A stretch of 5,195 nt of DNA from Acidobacteriota bacterium. Its GTDB lineage: Bacteria > Acidobacteriota > UBA6911 > RPQK01 > JADFOI01. A model generated the notes under the pieces. The model saw nothing but the letters and a program-made list of their open reading frames with translations. It was not told the origin of the DNA and ran no database searches. This document shows, piece by piece, positions 1 through 5,087 of the stretch (its first letter is position 1; the number at the start of each line of letters is the position of its first letter). A program made the position numbers and the translations under genes. The DNA lies in the NCBI GenBank assembly GCA_029942065.1, contig JAPYTY010000132.1:1-5195 (forward strand). The letters run 5' to 3'.

Positions 1-231
1 CCCGTGACCCTTCCTGAAATCATGGAGATTCGGGGCGTGAACAGCGGGTCAACAATCCGAACCCTGCTCGAGAAAAAACTCATCGAAACGCGCGGCCGGA
101 AAAAAGTGGTGGGACGCCCCATCATGTATGGGACCGCCAAGGATTTCACCATCCATTTCGGGTTGAAGGATCTCTCCGATTTGCCGACCCTGGAGGAGTT
201 CGAGGAAGTGCTTTCCACACCCGGGCAGTAG
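1..231 (+). CDS. scpB: Segregation and condensation protein B, C-terminal part (partial)
   Basis: Only the last 76 codons are in the window; the frame is open to the left edge, and the GTG at position 4 is internal, not a start. The residues form the second winged-helix domain of ScpB. Its signature is easy to read: TLPEIMEIRGVNS, then LLEKKLIETRGRKKVVGRP, then the tail FGLKDLSDLPTLEEFE. ScpB dimers bind ScpA and, with SMC, form the cytoplasmic condensin-like complex that organises and segregates the chromosome. That role is known for the family; here it rests on sequence similarity alone. A pseudouridine synthase gene follows after 79 bases, the usual scpA-scpB-rluB neighbourhood, so scpA probably lies just upstream. 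Nothing looks broken. Full-length family members are about 180-250 residues, so roughly two thirds of the gene is missing to the left. Confidence 0.95.
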   Translation, partial: PVTLPEIMEIRGVNSGSTIRTLLEKKLIETRGRKKVVGRPIMYGTAKDFTIHFGLKDLSDLPTLEEFEEVLSTPGQ

Positions 232-242
232 ACTCAAGTTGG

Positions 243-257
243 ACCCGCTCCGGGTTT
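243..257 (+). terminator. Short GC hairpin between scpB and rluB, terminator-like but weak
   Basis: ACCCG (243-247) pairs perfectly with CGGGT (251-255) around a CTC loop, followed by only two further Ts. The stem has five base pairs and there is no real U-run, so it could at most attenuate transcription between scpB and the pseudouridine synthase gene. It may be chance. Confidence 0.25.
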
Positions 258-310
258 GATGAGAAGTACGGGCCAGATCGTTATCTTCGGGAAGGACTCA
301 CGGACCTATC

Positions 311-1045
311 ATGCAGGAGCGGCTACAAAAAATCGTAGCAGCTGCAGGGATTGCTTCCCGTCGCAAAGCCGAGCAGCTCATTGTGGATGGGCACGTGACG
401 GTCAATGGGCAAACCGTTACTGAACTGGGAACCAAGGCCGATTCGCGCCAGGATCATATCAAGGTGGATGGCAGGCTCATCCGTCCAGAGCCTCTGGAAT
501 ACTATCTGGTCAACAAACCGCCTGGAGTTTTGAGTTCGGTGTCGGATCCTCTGAAACGCCCGTTGGTTACCGGGCTGGTCAAATCCCGATGTCGACTGTA
601 TCCTGCCGGAAGGCTCGATTTCCAAAGTGAGGGTCTCATGATTCTCACCAATAATGGAGCCCTCACCGGCAAGATTACCCGCTCCGGCGCAGTTGAAAAA
701 CGCTACCGTGTCAAAGTTCGGGGACAACCTTCGGAAGAAAGTCTCGGCCGGATCCGCAAAGGCCTGACCATTGATGGAGAATCTTTCTCCAAATGCAAGG
801 TCGTGGTACTCAAGAAATCCAGAAACTGCTGGTATGAGGTCATTCTTCGCCAGGGAAGAAATCGGCAAATCCGGCGCATGTTCGAGCACATCGGCCATCC
901 GGTCATGCGCATCAGGCGGACTTCCATTGGACCACTGGTTCTGGGAAACTTACCGCCGGGTGGATCACGAAAGATGTTGGCCAGAGAGGTGAAGGCCCTG
1001 CTGGAAGATAAAAAACAGGGGAAAAAAGGAAGAAAAGCGACATAA
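311..1045 (+). CDS. rluB: rRNA pseudouridine synthase, RsuA/RluB family
   Basis: This 244-residue protein isomerises specific uridines in ribosomal RNA to pseudouridine in the cytoplasm. Residues 1 to about 60 form an S4 RNA-binding domain (RLQKIVAAAGIASRRKAEQL, then VTVNG and IKVDG). The catalytic domain follows. LVNKPPGVLSS sits at 66-76. The GRLDFQSEGL motif at 100-109 holds the catalytic aspartate D103. KRYRVKV is at 130-136 and GRNRQIRRMF at 182-191. The start is well placed because the S4 domain begins at residue 2 and an in-frame TGA at 260-262 leaves no earlier ATG; a GAAGGA at 291-296 is a rather distant ribosome site. The tail is lysine-rich, as often in RluB. Position after scpB favours RluB (23S rRNA, helix 89 site in E. 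coli) over RsuA or RluE/RluF, but the target is inferred. Tandem stops TAA-TAG end the gene, nine bases before ribE, so both are probably on one transcript. Confidence 0.92.
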   Translation: MQERLQKIVAAAGIASRRKAEQLIVDGHVTVNGQTVTELGTKADSRQDHIKVDGRLIRPEPLEYYLVNKPPGVLSSVSDPLKRPLVTGLVKSRCRLYPAGRLDFQSEGLMILTNNGALTGKITRSGAVEKRYRVKVRGQPSEESLGRIRKGLTIDGESFSKCKVVVLKKSRNCWYEVILRQGRNRQIRRMFEHIGHPVMRIRRTSIGPLVLGNLPPGGSRKMLAREVKALLEDKKQGKKGRKAT

Positions 1046-1054
1046 TAGAAAGCG

Positions 1055-2275
1055 ATGTTTACAGGAATTATCCAGGAAACAGGGGAAATTCTGGCCAAAG
1101 AGCAGAATCCGGACGGAGCTTCCTTTGAGGTCGGTGTAGGAGACCTTCTGTCTGATCTGAAACTGGGAGGCAGCATCAGCATCGATGGAGTCTGTCTAAC
1201 CGTGGCGGAGGAGAAGAACCATTCGATAGTTCTGGAGGCCACGCCGGAGACCCTGAAACTCACCAACCTGGGGCGGCGCATTGCGGGAGACCACGTCAAC
1301 CTGGAGCCTCCGGCCAAGCTCTCCGATTTTCTTGGAGGCCATCTGGTTCAGGGACATGTGGATGGTACCGGTGAAGCACTCTCGATCAGCGAGGAGGGTA
1401 ATTCGAAAATTTTTCGGGTATCGGCGCCTCAGGAGGTCTTGCGCTACTGCACCTTGAAGGGGAGTGTGACTGTCAATGGGGTGAGTCTGACCATCTCGGC
1501 CCTCGATTCGGACAGCTTCGAGGTCATCATTATTCCCCATACCATGGAGGTCACCAGTTTCAAGGACTTGCAGAAGGGAAGCATCGTCAATTTGGAGGCA
1601 GATGTGATCAGCAAGTATGTCGAGTCCCATCTTAGCCATTACCTGGAAAGTCAGGGCAAGCGTCTCCTTGCATTTTTGTTGATGGGAGTTTTTCTCAGTT
1701 CGACCCTGCTTTTTGGAGAGGATTTTCTGGTGGGGGAAAAATCCATCCTGGTTTATCAGAGCGAAGATGGGAAGCAAAGACAAAGCCAGTTTGTCCTTCG
1801 TCTGGCCCGTTATCGGCCCGACATCTTTTTAGAGTGGGAGTCCTTGAGCCATCAGGGCACGCTCCATCTGTACCGGAAGGCCGTCCAGGAGGCGAAGGTT
1901 TTTCATCTGAGTTCCTTGTTCGAAGTGGGAGTCGACATGGAATCAGGGGATGCCATGACGGTGTGGCTTTCAGGGAAGGTGTACCAGGAACTCACGGAGA
2001 CGGGAAGTTCTAAGATTCGACTCAACCGATTACCGGTCAAGCTGAGTCTGATGGAAGAAGGATCCTTCACCCTTACAGTTGACAAGGAGGTGATCGAAAT
2101 TCCGGTCATTCATGTCCAGGACGATCGCAAAGGCCTGTGGATGTTTTACAAGAACCCGGAGAATCCCCTTCTCGTGGCCTATCATTCGACGTACTTCAGC
2201 CAGCACCTGAAAACCGTTTCCACGGCTTCTACCAACAAGCTCCGCTGGATTCAACAACTTCCTCCTGTGAAATAG
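1055..2275 (+). CDS. ribE: Riboflavin synthase (alpha subunit) fused to a membrane segment and an unknown C-terminal domain
   Basis: Residues 1-195 are a complete riboflavin synthase, which dismutates two 6,7-dimethyl-8-ribityllumazines to riboflavin plus a pyrimidine. The start MFTGIIQETG is canonical. The first lumazine-binding barrel shows SISIDGVCLTV (40-50, with C47) and LGGHLVQGHVDGTG (93-106, with H96 and H101); the second shows GSVTVNGVSLTI (136-147) and IIIPHT (158-163). The usual enzyme is 190-220 residues and ends near EADVISKYVE (181-190). Here the frame continues without a stop: K202-R203, then a hydrophobic run at 204-220 that looks like a signal peptide or signal anchor, then about 185 residues of mostly beta character with no cysteine (so not a lipoprotein). 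I do not recognise that part; a resemblance to DUF3108-type periplasmic proteins is only an impression. The arrangement predicts a cytoplasmic enzyme tethered to a domain outside the membrane. Alternatively two genes were joined, or the second part is also started internally (in-frame TTG 1676/1679, ATG 1682). Confidence 0.9.
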   Translation: MFTGIIQETGEILAKEQNPDGASFEVGVGDLLSDLKLGGSISIDGVCLTVAEEKNHSIVLEATPETLKLTNLGRRIAGDHVNLEPPAKLSDFLGGHLVQGHVDGTGEALSISEEGNSKIFRVSAPQEVLRYCTLKGSVTVNGVSLTISALDSDSFEVIIIPHTMEVTSFKDLQKGSIVNLEADVISKYVESHLSHYLESQGKRLLAFLLMGVFLSSTLLFGEDFLVGEKSILVYQSEDGKQRQSQFVLRLARYRPDIFLEWESLSHQGTLHLYRKAVQEAKVFHLSSLFEVGVDMESGDAMTVWLSGKVYQELTETGSSKIRLNRLPVKLSLMEEGSFTLTVDKEVIEIPVIHVQDDRKGLWMFYKNPENPLLVAYHSTYFSQHLKTVSTASTNKLRWIQQLPPVK

Positions 2276-2289
2276 TGCAGAGGTGCTGT

Positions 2290-2320
2290 AGTGCGTTGGT
2301 AGGGATACACACCACGCACT
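2290..2320 (+). terminator. Bulged stem-loop just after the ribE fusion, possible 3' end structure
   Basis: AGTGCG-T-TGGT at 2290-2300 (the separated T, 2296, is bulged) pairs with ACCA-CGCACT at 2311-2320, giving ten base pairs around a ten-base loop, 14 bases after the stop codon. No U-run follows, so a classical intrinsic terminator is doubtful. A 3' stabilising structure, or one more member of the repeat field that starts here, is equally possible. Confidence 0.4.
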
Positions 2321-2330
2321 CCTGACTCTT

Positions 2331-2417
2331 GAGCCCCGAAGGGGCGATGTGAAATAGCCTGGGGCGTGAGCCCCAGGTAATGTGACGTTAGGAGAAAGAG
2401 CCCTGAAGGGGCGACGT
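2331..2417. repeat. Palindromic repeat cluster: direct-repeat pair flanking a GTGA-loop hairpin
   Basis: Two 20-base direct repeats (2331-2350, GAGCCCCGAAGGGGCGATGT, and 2398-2417, identical at 18 of 20 bases) are 67 bases apart. Each is itself a hairpin with a GAA loop: stems 2333-2337/2341-2345 and 2400-2404/2408-2412, the second with one T-G pair. Between them CCTGGGGC (2358-2365) pairs perfectly with GCCCCAGG (2370-2377) around GTGA, which as RNA is a GNRA tetraloop. Such alternating GCCCCGAAGGGGC and GGGGC-GTGA-GCCCC units resemble multicopy REP-like intergenic repeats of environmental bacteria; that link is from memory and was not searched. No reading frame uses them. Confidence 0.75.
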
Positions 2418-2447
2418 AGTCTCTCCGGAATTGGTGCATTGAGGCAT

Positions 2448-2518
2448 CTCCCACACTCCGGACTCTTCATTTTGGGTTCGGGATTCTGGATTCTTCTTAG
2501 CGCCTCCTCCCACACTCC
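2448..2518. repeat. Repeated 12-mer CTCCCACACTCC, two exact copies plus a related third
   Basis: CTCCCACACTCC occurs at 2448-2459 and 2507-2518, 59 bases apart. The first copy continues as GGACTCTT (2460-2467). A third related stretch, GCACTCCTGACTCTT, lies at 2316-2330, next to the hairpin cluster. The repeats punctuate the gap between the two larger repeat elements and may mark the ends of inserted units. Confidence 0.55.
2474..2494. repeat. Heptamer tandem repeat (GGATTCT)
   Basis: Two perfect GGATTCT units (2481-2487, 2488-2494) follow one degenerate unit GGGTTCG (2474-2480). It is a short seven-base tandem of the kind found scattered between genes in some bacterial lineages. It is too short to exclude slippage by chance. 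Confidence 0.5.
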
Positions 2519-2548
2519 TGAAATTGTCTCCTGAACTGAAATGGAAAG

Positions 2549-2698
2549 GTAGGGGCGTACTGAGTACGCCCACAAGACATATTAACTCGAAGGCTTTATT
2601 AGGGCGCACTCGGTGCGCCCCGGCGAAAACACGAGGGTACGAAGCTGCCCTTCTTAATCTCACAGACCTTGCTGTGGGCGCACTCAGTGGGCCCCTAC
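2549..2698. repeat. Inverted-repeat element with three related hairpins, MITE/REP-like
   Basis: The left end (2549-2575) and the reverse complement of the right end (2672-2698) match at about 23 of 27 bases, both reading GTAGGGGC...CTGAGT.CGCCCACA. Each end is itself a hairpin: GGGCGTAC/GTACGCCC with loop TGA at 2553-2571, and GGGCGCAC/GTGGGCCC with loop TCA and one mismatch at 2676-2694. A third hairpin in the middle, GGGCGCAC/GTGCGCCC with loop TCG, lies at 2602-2620. The T-A pair at the sixth stem position of the first (2558/2566) is a C-G pair in the middle copy (2607/2615), a compensatory change that suggests the fold itself is kept. No transposase is encoded, so movement would depend on an enzyme elsewhere. 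No clear target-site duplication was seen. Confidence 0.65.
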
Positions 2699-2767
2699 AA
2701 CAAGCTGCAGGAATGTGGCAAATGTGAACGTGAAACGCGCTAGTCGAAAACAATCGTCCGCTGTGCC

Positions 2768-2796
2768 TCCCATGGTCCCGAAGGTTTCGGTATAAT
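2768..2796 (+). promoter_or_regulatory. Probable ribBX promoter with a perfect -10 box
   Basis: TATAAT at 2791-2796 matches the sigma-70 -10 consensus exactly. The hexamer 17 bases upstream (2768-2773, TCCCAT) is a poor -35 box, and there is no TG extension, so an activator may be needed or the box may be chance. A start of transcription near 2803 would leave a leader of about 19 bases, too short for a riboswitch but enough for the AAAGGTG ribosome site at 2807-2813. Confidence 0.45.
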
Positions 2797-2821
2797 AAAG
2801 GATTCGAAAGGTGTGTAAAAA

Positions 2822-3955
2822 ATGGCTCTAGATACAATTGAAGCAGCAATCCAGGATTTCCAGGAAGGGAAAATGGTCATCGTCATTGACGAGGAAGACC
2901 GTGAAAATGAGGGCGATCTTACCATGGCGGCAGAAAAGGTCACCCCTGAAGACATTAACTTCATGGCCAAATACGGCCGTGGGCTCATCTGCATGCCGAT
3001 GACGTCGGAGCGGCTGAAGGCACTGAATGTTCCGTTGATGGTATCCAAAAATGAGTCGATTCACGGGACCGCCTTTTGCGTCAGTATAGAAGCTCGAAAT
3101 AACGTCTCAACAGGTATTTCAGCGGCCGACCGGGCCATCACCATTCAGACGGCCGTTGATCCCAAGACGTGTCCTGAGGACCTGATACGGCCGGGACATA
3201 TTTTCCCCCTTGAGGCATGTCGAGGTGGGGTCTTGAGACGGGCAGGACAGACGGAAGCGGCAGTCGACCTGGCCCGGATCTCCGGTCTGGTTCCAGCCGG
3301 AGTGATTTGTGAGATCATGAATGATGACGGCACCATGGCCCGTCTTCCCCAGTTGGAAATCTTCGGTCAAGAGCATGGGATCAAGATCATTTCGGTCGTA
3401 GATCTGATCCACTTTCGTCTCAAAACGGAACAATTCATCAAGCGCCTCACCAGCATTCCCTTTCACTCGGAGTTGGGCGATTTTGAGCTCATTCTGTTCG
3501 AAAACGAATCCGAAGGGGATCTGCATCTGGCACTGGTAAAGGGGGACCTGAATGGAGAGGAGCCGATTTTGGTTCGCGTTCAGAAGGAATCGGTTCTGGG
3601 TGATGTGTTTCTGACGACTCACAGCGGTGCCGGAAACGAGCTGAGGCGCTCACTTCAGATGATCGAAGAGGCAGGACAGGGCGTTCTGGTTTACCTGCGC
3701 CTTAAAGGGCACGAGCGCAACCTGTTGCGGGAAGTGGAGCAACATGCGACCTCGGACCAGGAGTCTCATTTGCTGGGTTCTCAACAACCCGTAGATTTCC
3801 GGGATTACGGAACTGGAGCCCAGATCCTTGCCGACCTGGGCCTTCACAAGATTCGACTCTTGACCAATCATCCCAAGAAGATGGTGGGATTAGAGGGATT
3901 TGAACTGAATGTGGTGGAGCAGATCCCGATCGAAATTGCCGAGTCGGTCAGGTAA
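2822..3955 (+). CDS. ribB: 3,4-dihydroxy-2-butanone 4-phosphate synthase with a degenerate GTP cyclohydrolase II domain (RibBX-like)
   Basis: Residues 1 to about 203 form the RibB domain, which converts ribulose 5-phosphate to the four-carbon precursor of riboflavin plus formate, using magnesium. Conserved blocks are DEEDRENEGD (23-32), SAADR (100-104), RPGHIFPL (123-130), AGQTEAAVDL (141-150) and PAGVICEIMNDDGTMAR (158-174). Residues 205-377 align with GTP cyclohydrolase II, but the three zinc cysteines (E. coli C54, C65, C67) are S257, S268 and A270. The loop RQEGRNIGL reads RLKGHERNL (293-301), and the usual C-terminal tail after VEQIPIEI is missing. RDYGTGAQIL (327-336) and IRLLTNHPKK (344-353) remain, so the fold is probably kept while GTP hydrolysis is not. 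This matches the RibBX variant described for proteobacteria; calling it RibBA would be wrong. In the metal site the usual His of GHTEA is Q143, which I believe also occurs in other RibB domains. The start follows AAAGGTG at a good distance. It is probably transcribed alone, from the TATAAT at 2791. Confidence 0.93.
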   Translation: MALDTIEAAIQDFQEGKMVIVIDEEDRENEGDLTMAAEKVTPEDINFMAKYGRGLICMPMTSERLKALNVPLMVSKNESIHGTAFCVSIEARNNVSTGISAADRAITIQTAVDPKTCPEDLIRPGHIFPLEACRGGVLRRAGQTEAAVDLARISGLVPAGVICEIMNDDGTMARLPQLEIFGQEHGIKIISVVDLIHFRLKTEQFIKRLTSIPFHSELGDFELILFENESEGDLHLALVKGDLNGEEPILVRVQKESVLGDVFLTTHSGAGNELRRSLQMIEEAGQGVLVYLRLKGHERNLLREVEQHATSDQESHLLGSQQPVDFRDYGTGAQILADLGLHKIRLLTNHPKKMVGLEGFELNVVEQIPIEIAESVR

Positions 3956-3971
3956 GGATTCGGAAGATCCC

Positions 3972-4985
3972 TCACCCAGCTTTTTCGACCACGTAGCCTT
4001 CCCGGTTCTGCACCTTGAATTTCTTGTCCGGCTTGCCGTCACCATCAATATCAGCAACGACTTCCACCTTGATTTTCCGCAGTTTCCCATCCTTGTTGGT
4101 GTTGCTGGAAATATAGCCAAGTGCGTACTGATTGCGGAGAAGCAGGGAGATGGTTTGAAAGATTCCTGGATGGGCCTGGACAAAACGTGGAAAGAAGGCC
4201 TGGCCTCCCGTGTATTTGGACAAGGCTTTGAGGACCGCATCGGCCTGGTACAGATCCATACGGGTGCTGGTGCTGTAATTCTGATCATAACGAGCTCTGG
4301 AGTTCCCACCAAGGCTGACGGGATAGATCACCGCGTTGGATTTCCTGACCTTGTCCAGGGTTTCATCCAGGTTTTTCTTACTGAAGGTGTCCAGACCCGA
4401 CGAAATGAGGATGATGGCAACCTTGTTGTCCAGCTCTTCAATCCGGTCCAGGACATCCCAGAGCGCGTCGTAGAGATTGCTTTCCCGAAATGCCGGGGTA
4501 TTCAGTCTGCGCAAGGCGTTGAAGACCTCAGCTTTGTTCTGGGTGAAATCGACCAGAATTTCAGGCCGGATGTCATAGGCTACCGCAGCCACCCAATCCT
4601 CAGGGCGCATCTGTTCGGCAAAGAGGTAAGTGGCATTCCAGGCTTCGTAAAGCCAGTCCCAGGGAATGACACTGCTGTATTCCGTGATCAAAATGGCAGT
4701 CATGGGAGCTTCAACGGGAGTAAAGTAGGTGATTTCCTGCTCGACCTTGTCTTCGTAGAGCTTGAAATGCTCTTGGCCTAGTCCACCGATGAGATTGCCG
4801 TCCTTGTCTTGCACGGTCACGTCCACTCGGATCTGGTCAACCGCGACTCTGATGGCTGCCCGGCCTTGAGTTTTCTCCTGTTCTTCTTCAATTGGTCGGC
4901 CTTCCCTCTGCGCCTGACCCACCGGGGAGAAGGCAGCCAGGAGAAGGCCGGCAAAGGCAAGAATCAACAACGGTTTCCTGATCAT
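3972..4985 (-). CDS. Secreted VWFA-related protein of the acidobacterial type
   Basis: This is a 337-residue exported protein of unknown function in the family known as the VWFA-related acidobacterial domain (TIGR03436). Residues 1 to about 26 are a Sec signal peptide (MIRKP, a leucine/alanine core, then VGQAQ). VDQIRVDVTVQDKDG (49-63) and FKLYEDKVEQEITYF (74-88) are the typical entry strands. The VWA core follows at about 96-290 and the usual close KIKVEV...NREGYVV near the end. The metal-ion-dependent adhesion site is eroded: the DxSxS motif reads TEYSS (101-105), the threonine position before LYDAL is S169, and the SDG motif reads SSG (195-197). Metal-dependent ligand binding is therefore doubtful. 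Unusually, DIDGDGKPD (312-320), an EF-hand-like loop, interrupts the C-terminal strands. There is no cysteine. The start is supported by AAAGGA (4994-4999), eight bases upstream. It converges on ribBX with 16 bases between stops and follows a glycerate kinase-like gene on its own strand. Confidence 0.88.
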   Translation of the reverse strand: MIRKPLLILAFAGLLLAAFSPVGQAQREGRPIEEEQEKTQGRAAIRVAVDQIRVDVTVQDKDGNLIGGLGQEHFKLYEDKVEQEITYFTPVEAPMTAILITEYSSVIPWDWLYEAWNATYLFAEQMRPEDWVAAVAYDIRPEILVDFTQNKAEVFNALRRLNTPAFRESNLYDALWDVLDRIEELDNKVAIILISSGLDTFSKKNLDETLDKVRKSNAVIYPVSLGGNSRARYDQNYSTSTRMDLYQADAVLKALSKYTGGQAFFPRFVQAHPGIFQTISLLLRNQYALGYISSNTNKDGKLRKIKVEVVADIDGDGKPDKKFKVQNREGYVVEKAG

Positions 4986-5087
4986 AGTGATATTCCTTTG
5001 TCCCTTATGCTAGCACGGACCCGGGAATTGAGCATCCGGGAAATTGGGTTGAAATCCGACACCTTGCCATAGATTGAATACTCCCGG
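4986..5087 (-). promoter_or_regulatory. Spacer between the glycerate kinase end and the VWFA gene; weak promoter-like site
   Basis: These 102 bases carry the AAAGGA ribosome site (4994-4999, minus strand) of the VWFA gene. Read on the minus strand, TGCTAGCAT (5007-5015) resembles an extended -10 box with four of six core matches, but no good -35 box precedes it. A loose 15-base direct repeat, CCGGGAATTGAGCAT then CCGGGAAATTGGGTT, occupies 5021-5050. No clear terminator for the upstream gene was seen, so the two genes could share a transcript. Confidence 0.25.

Larger units (their letters stand above)
2276..2821. other. 546-base intergenic region packed with repeats, no credible gene
   Basis: The gap between the ribE fusion and ribBX is far larger than others in the window. 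Frames open across it encode arginine/proline-rich or repeat-derived peptides without domain features, so I call no gene. In order it holds a bulged hairpin (2290-2320), a hairpin cluster with direct repeats (2331-2417), a repeated 12-mer (2448-2459 and 2507-2518), a heptamer tandem (2474-2494), an inverted-repeat element (2549-2698), and finally a promoter-like box and ribosome site for ribBX. I looked for an FMN riboswitch, which often precedes rib genes, and saw none of its conserved blocks. The region is best read as a landing site for small repetitive elements that now separates two riboflavin genes. Confidence 0.7.

Noticed and set aside
4..231. Start of a small complete gene at the GTG/valine codon at position 4
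   Set aside because: The frame is open to the window edge and the peptide is the C-terminal part of ScpB, so the codon is internal.
703..1317. Minus-strand 204-codon open frame opposite rluB and ribE
   Set aside because: Spans two clear plus-strand genes and their junction; peptide is low-complexity serine/arginine-rich.
1196..1783. Minus-strand 195-codon open frame opposite ribE
   Set aside because: Antisense shadow of the unambiguous riboflavin synthase domain.
2331..2698. CRISPR array
   Set aside because: Repeats are of several different kinds, are palindromic, differ in spacing and lack regular unique spacers.
2524..2727. Plus-strand 67-codon open frame in the intergenic region
   Set aside because: It lies almost wholly within the inverted-repeat element, so its length follows from the repeats; no family resemblance.
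2276..2821. FMN riboswitch upstream of ribBX
   Set aside because: None of the conserved RFN blocks (such as AGGGCGGGGTG or CCGGCGGT) is present, and the predicted leader from the TATAAT box is only about 19 bases.
2388..2849. Minus-strand 153-codon open frame across the intergenic repeats
   Set aside because: Its peptide is arginine/serine/proline-rich, includes translated repeat sequence (PESRTQNEESG), overlaps the start of ribBX and has no domain or ribosome site.
3956..3971. Shared bidirectional terminator between ribBX and the VWFA gene
   Set aside because: Only a four-pair GGAT/ATCC match is possible in the 16 bases and there is no U-run on either strand.
3909..4781. Plus-strand 290-codon open frame opposite the VWFA gene
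   Set aside because: It is the antisense shadow of a clear family member with signal peptide and ribosome site, and also overlaps the end of ribBX.
4809..5072. Plus-strand 87-codon open frame over the VWFA signal peptide region
   Set aside because: Shadow of the reverse gene's start and its spacer; no ribosome site or recognisable motif.
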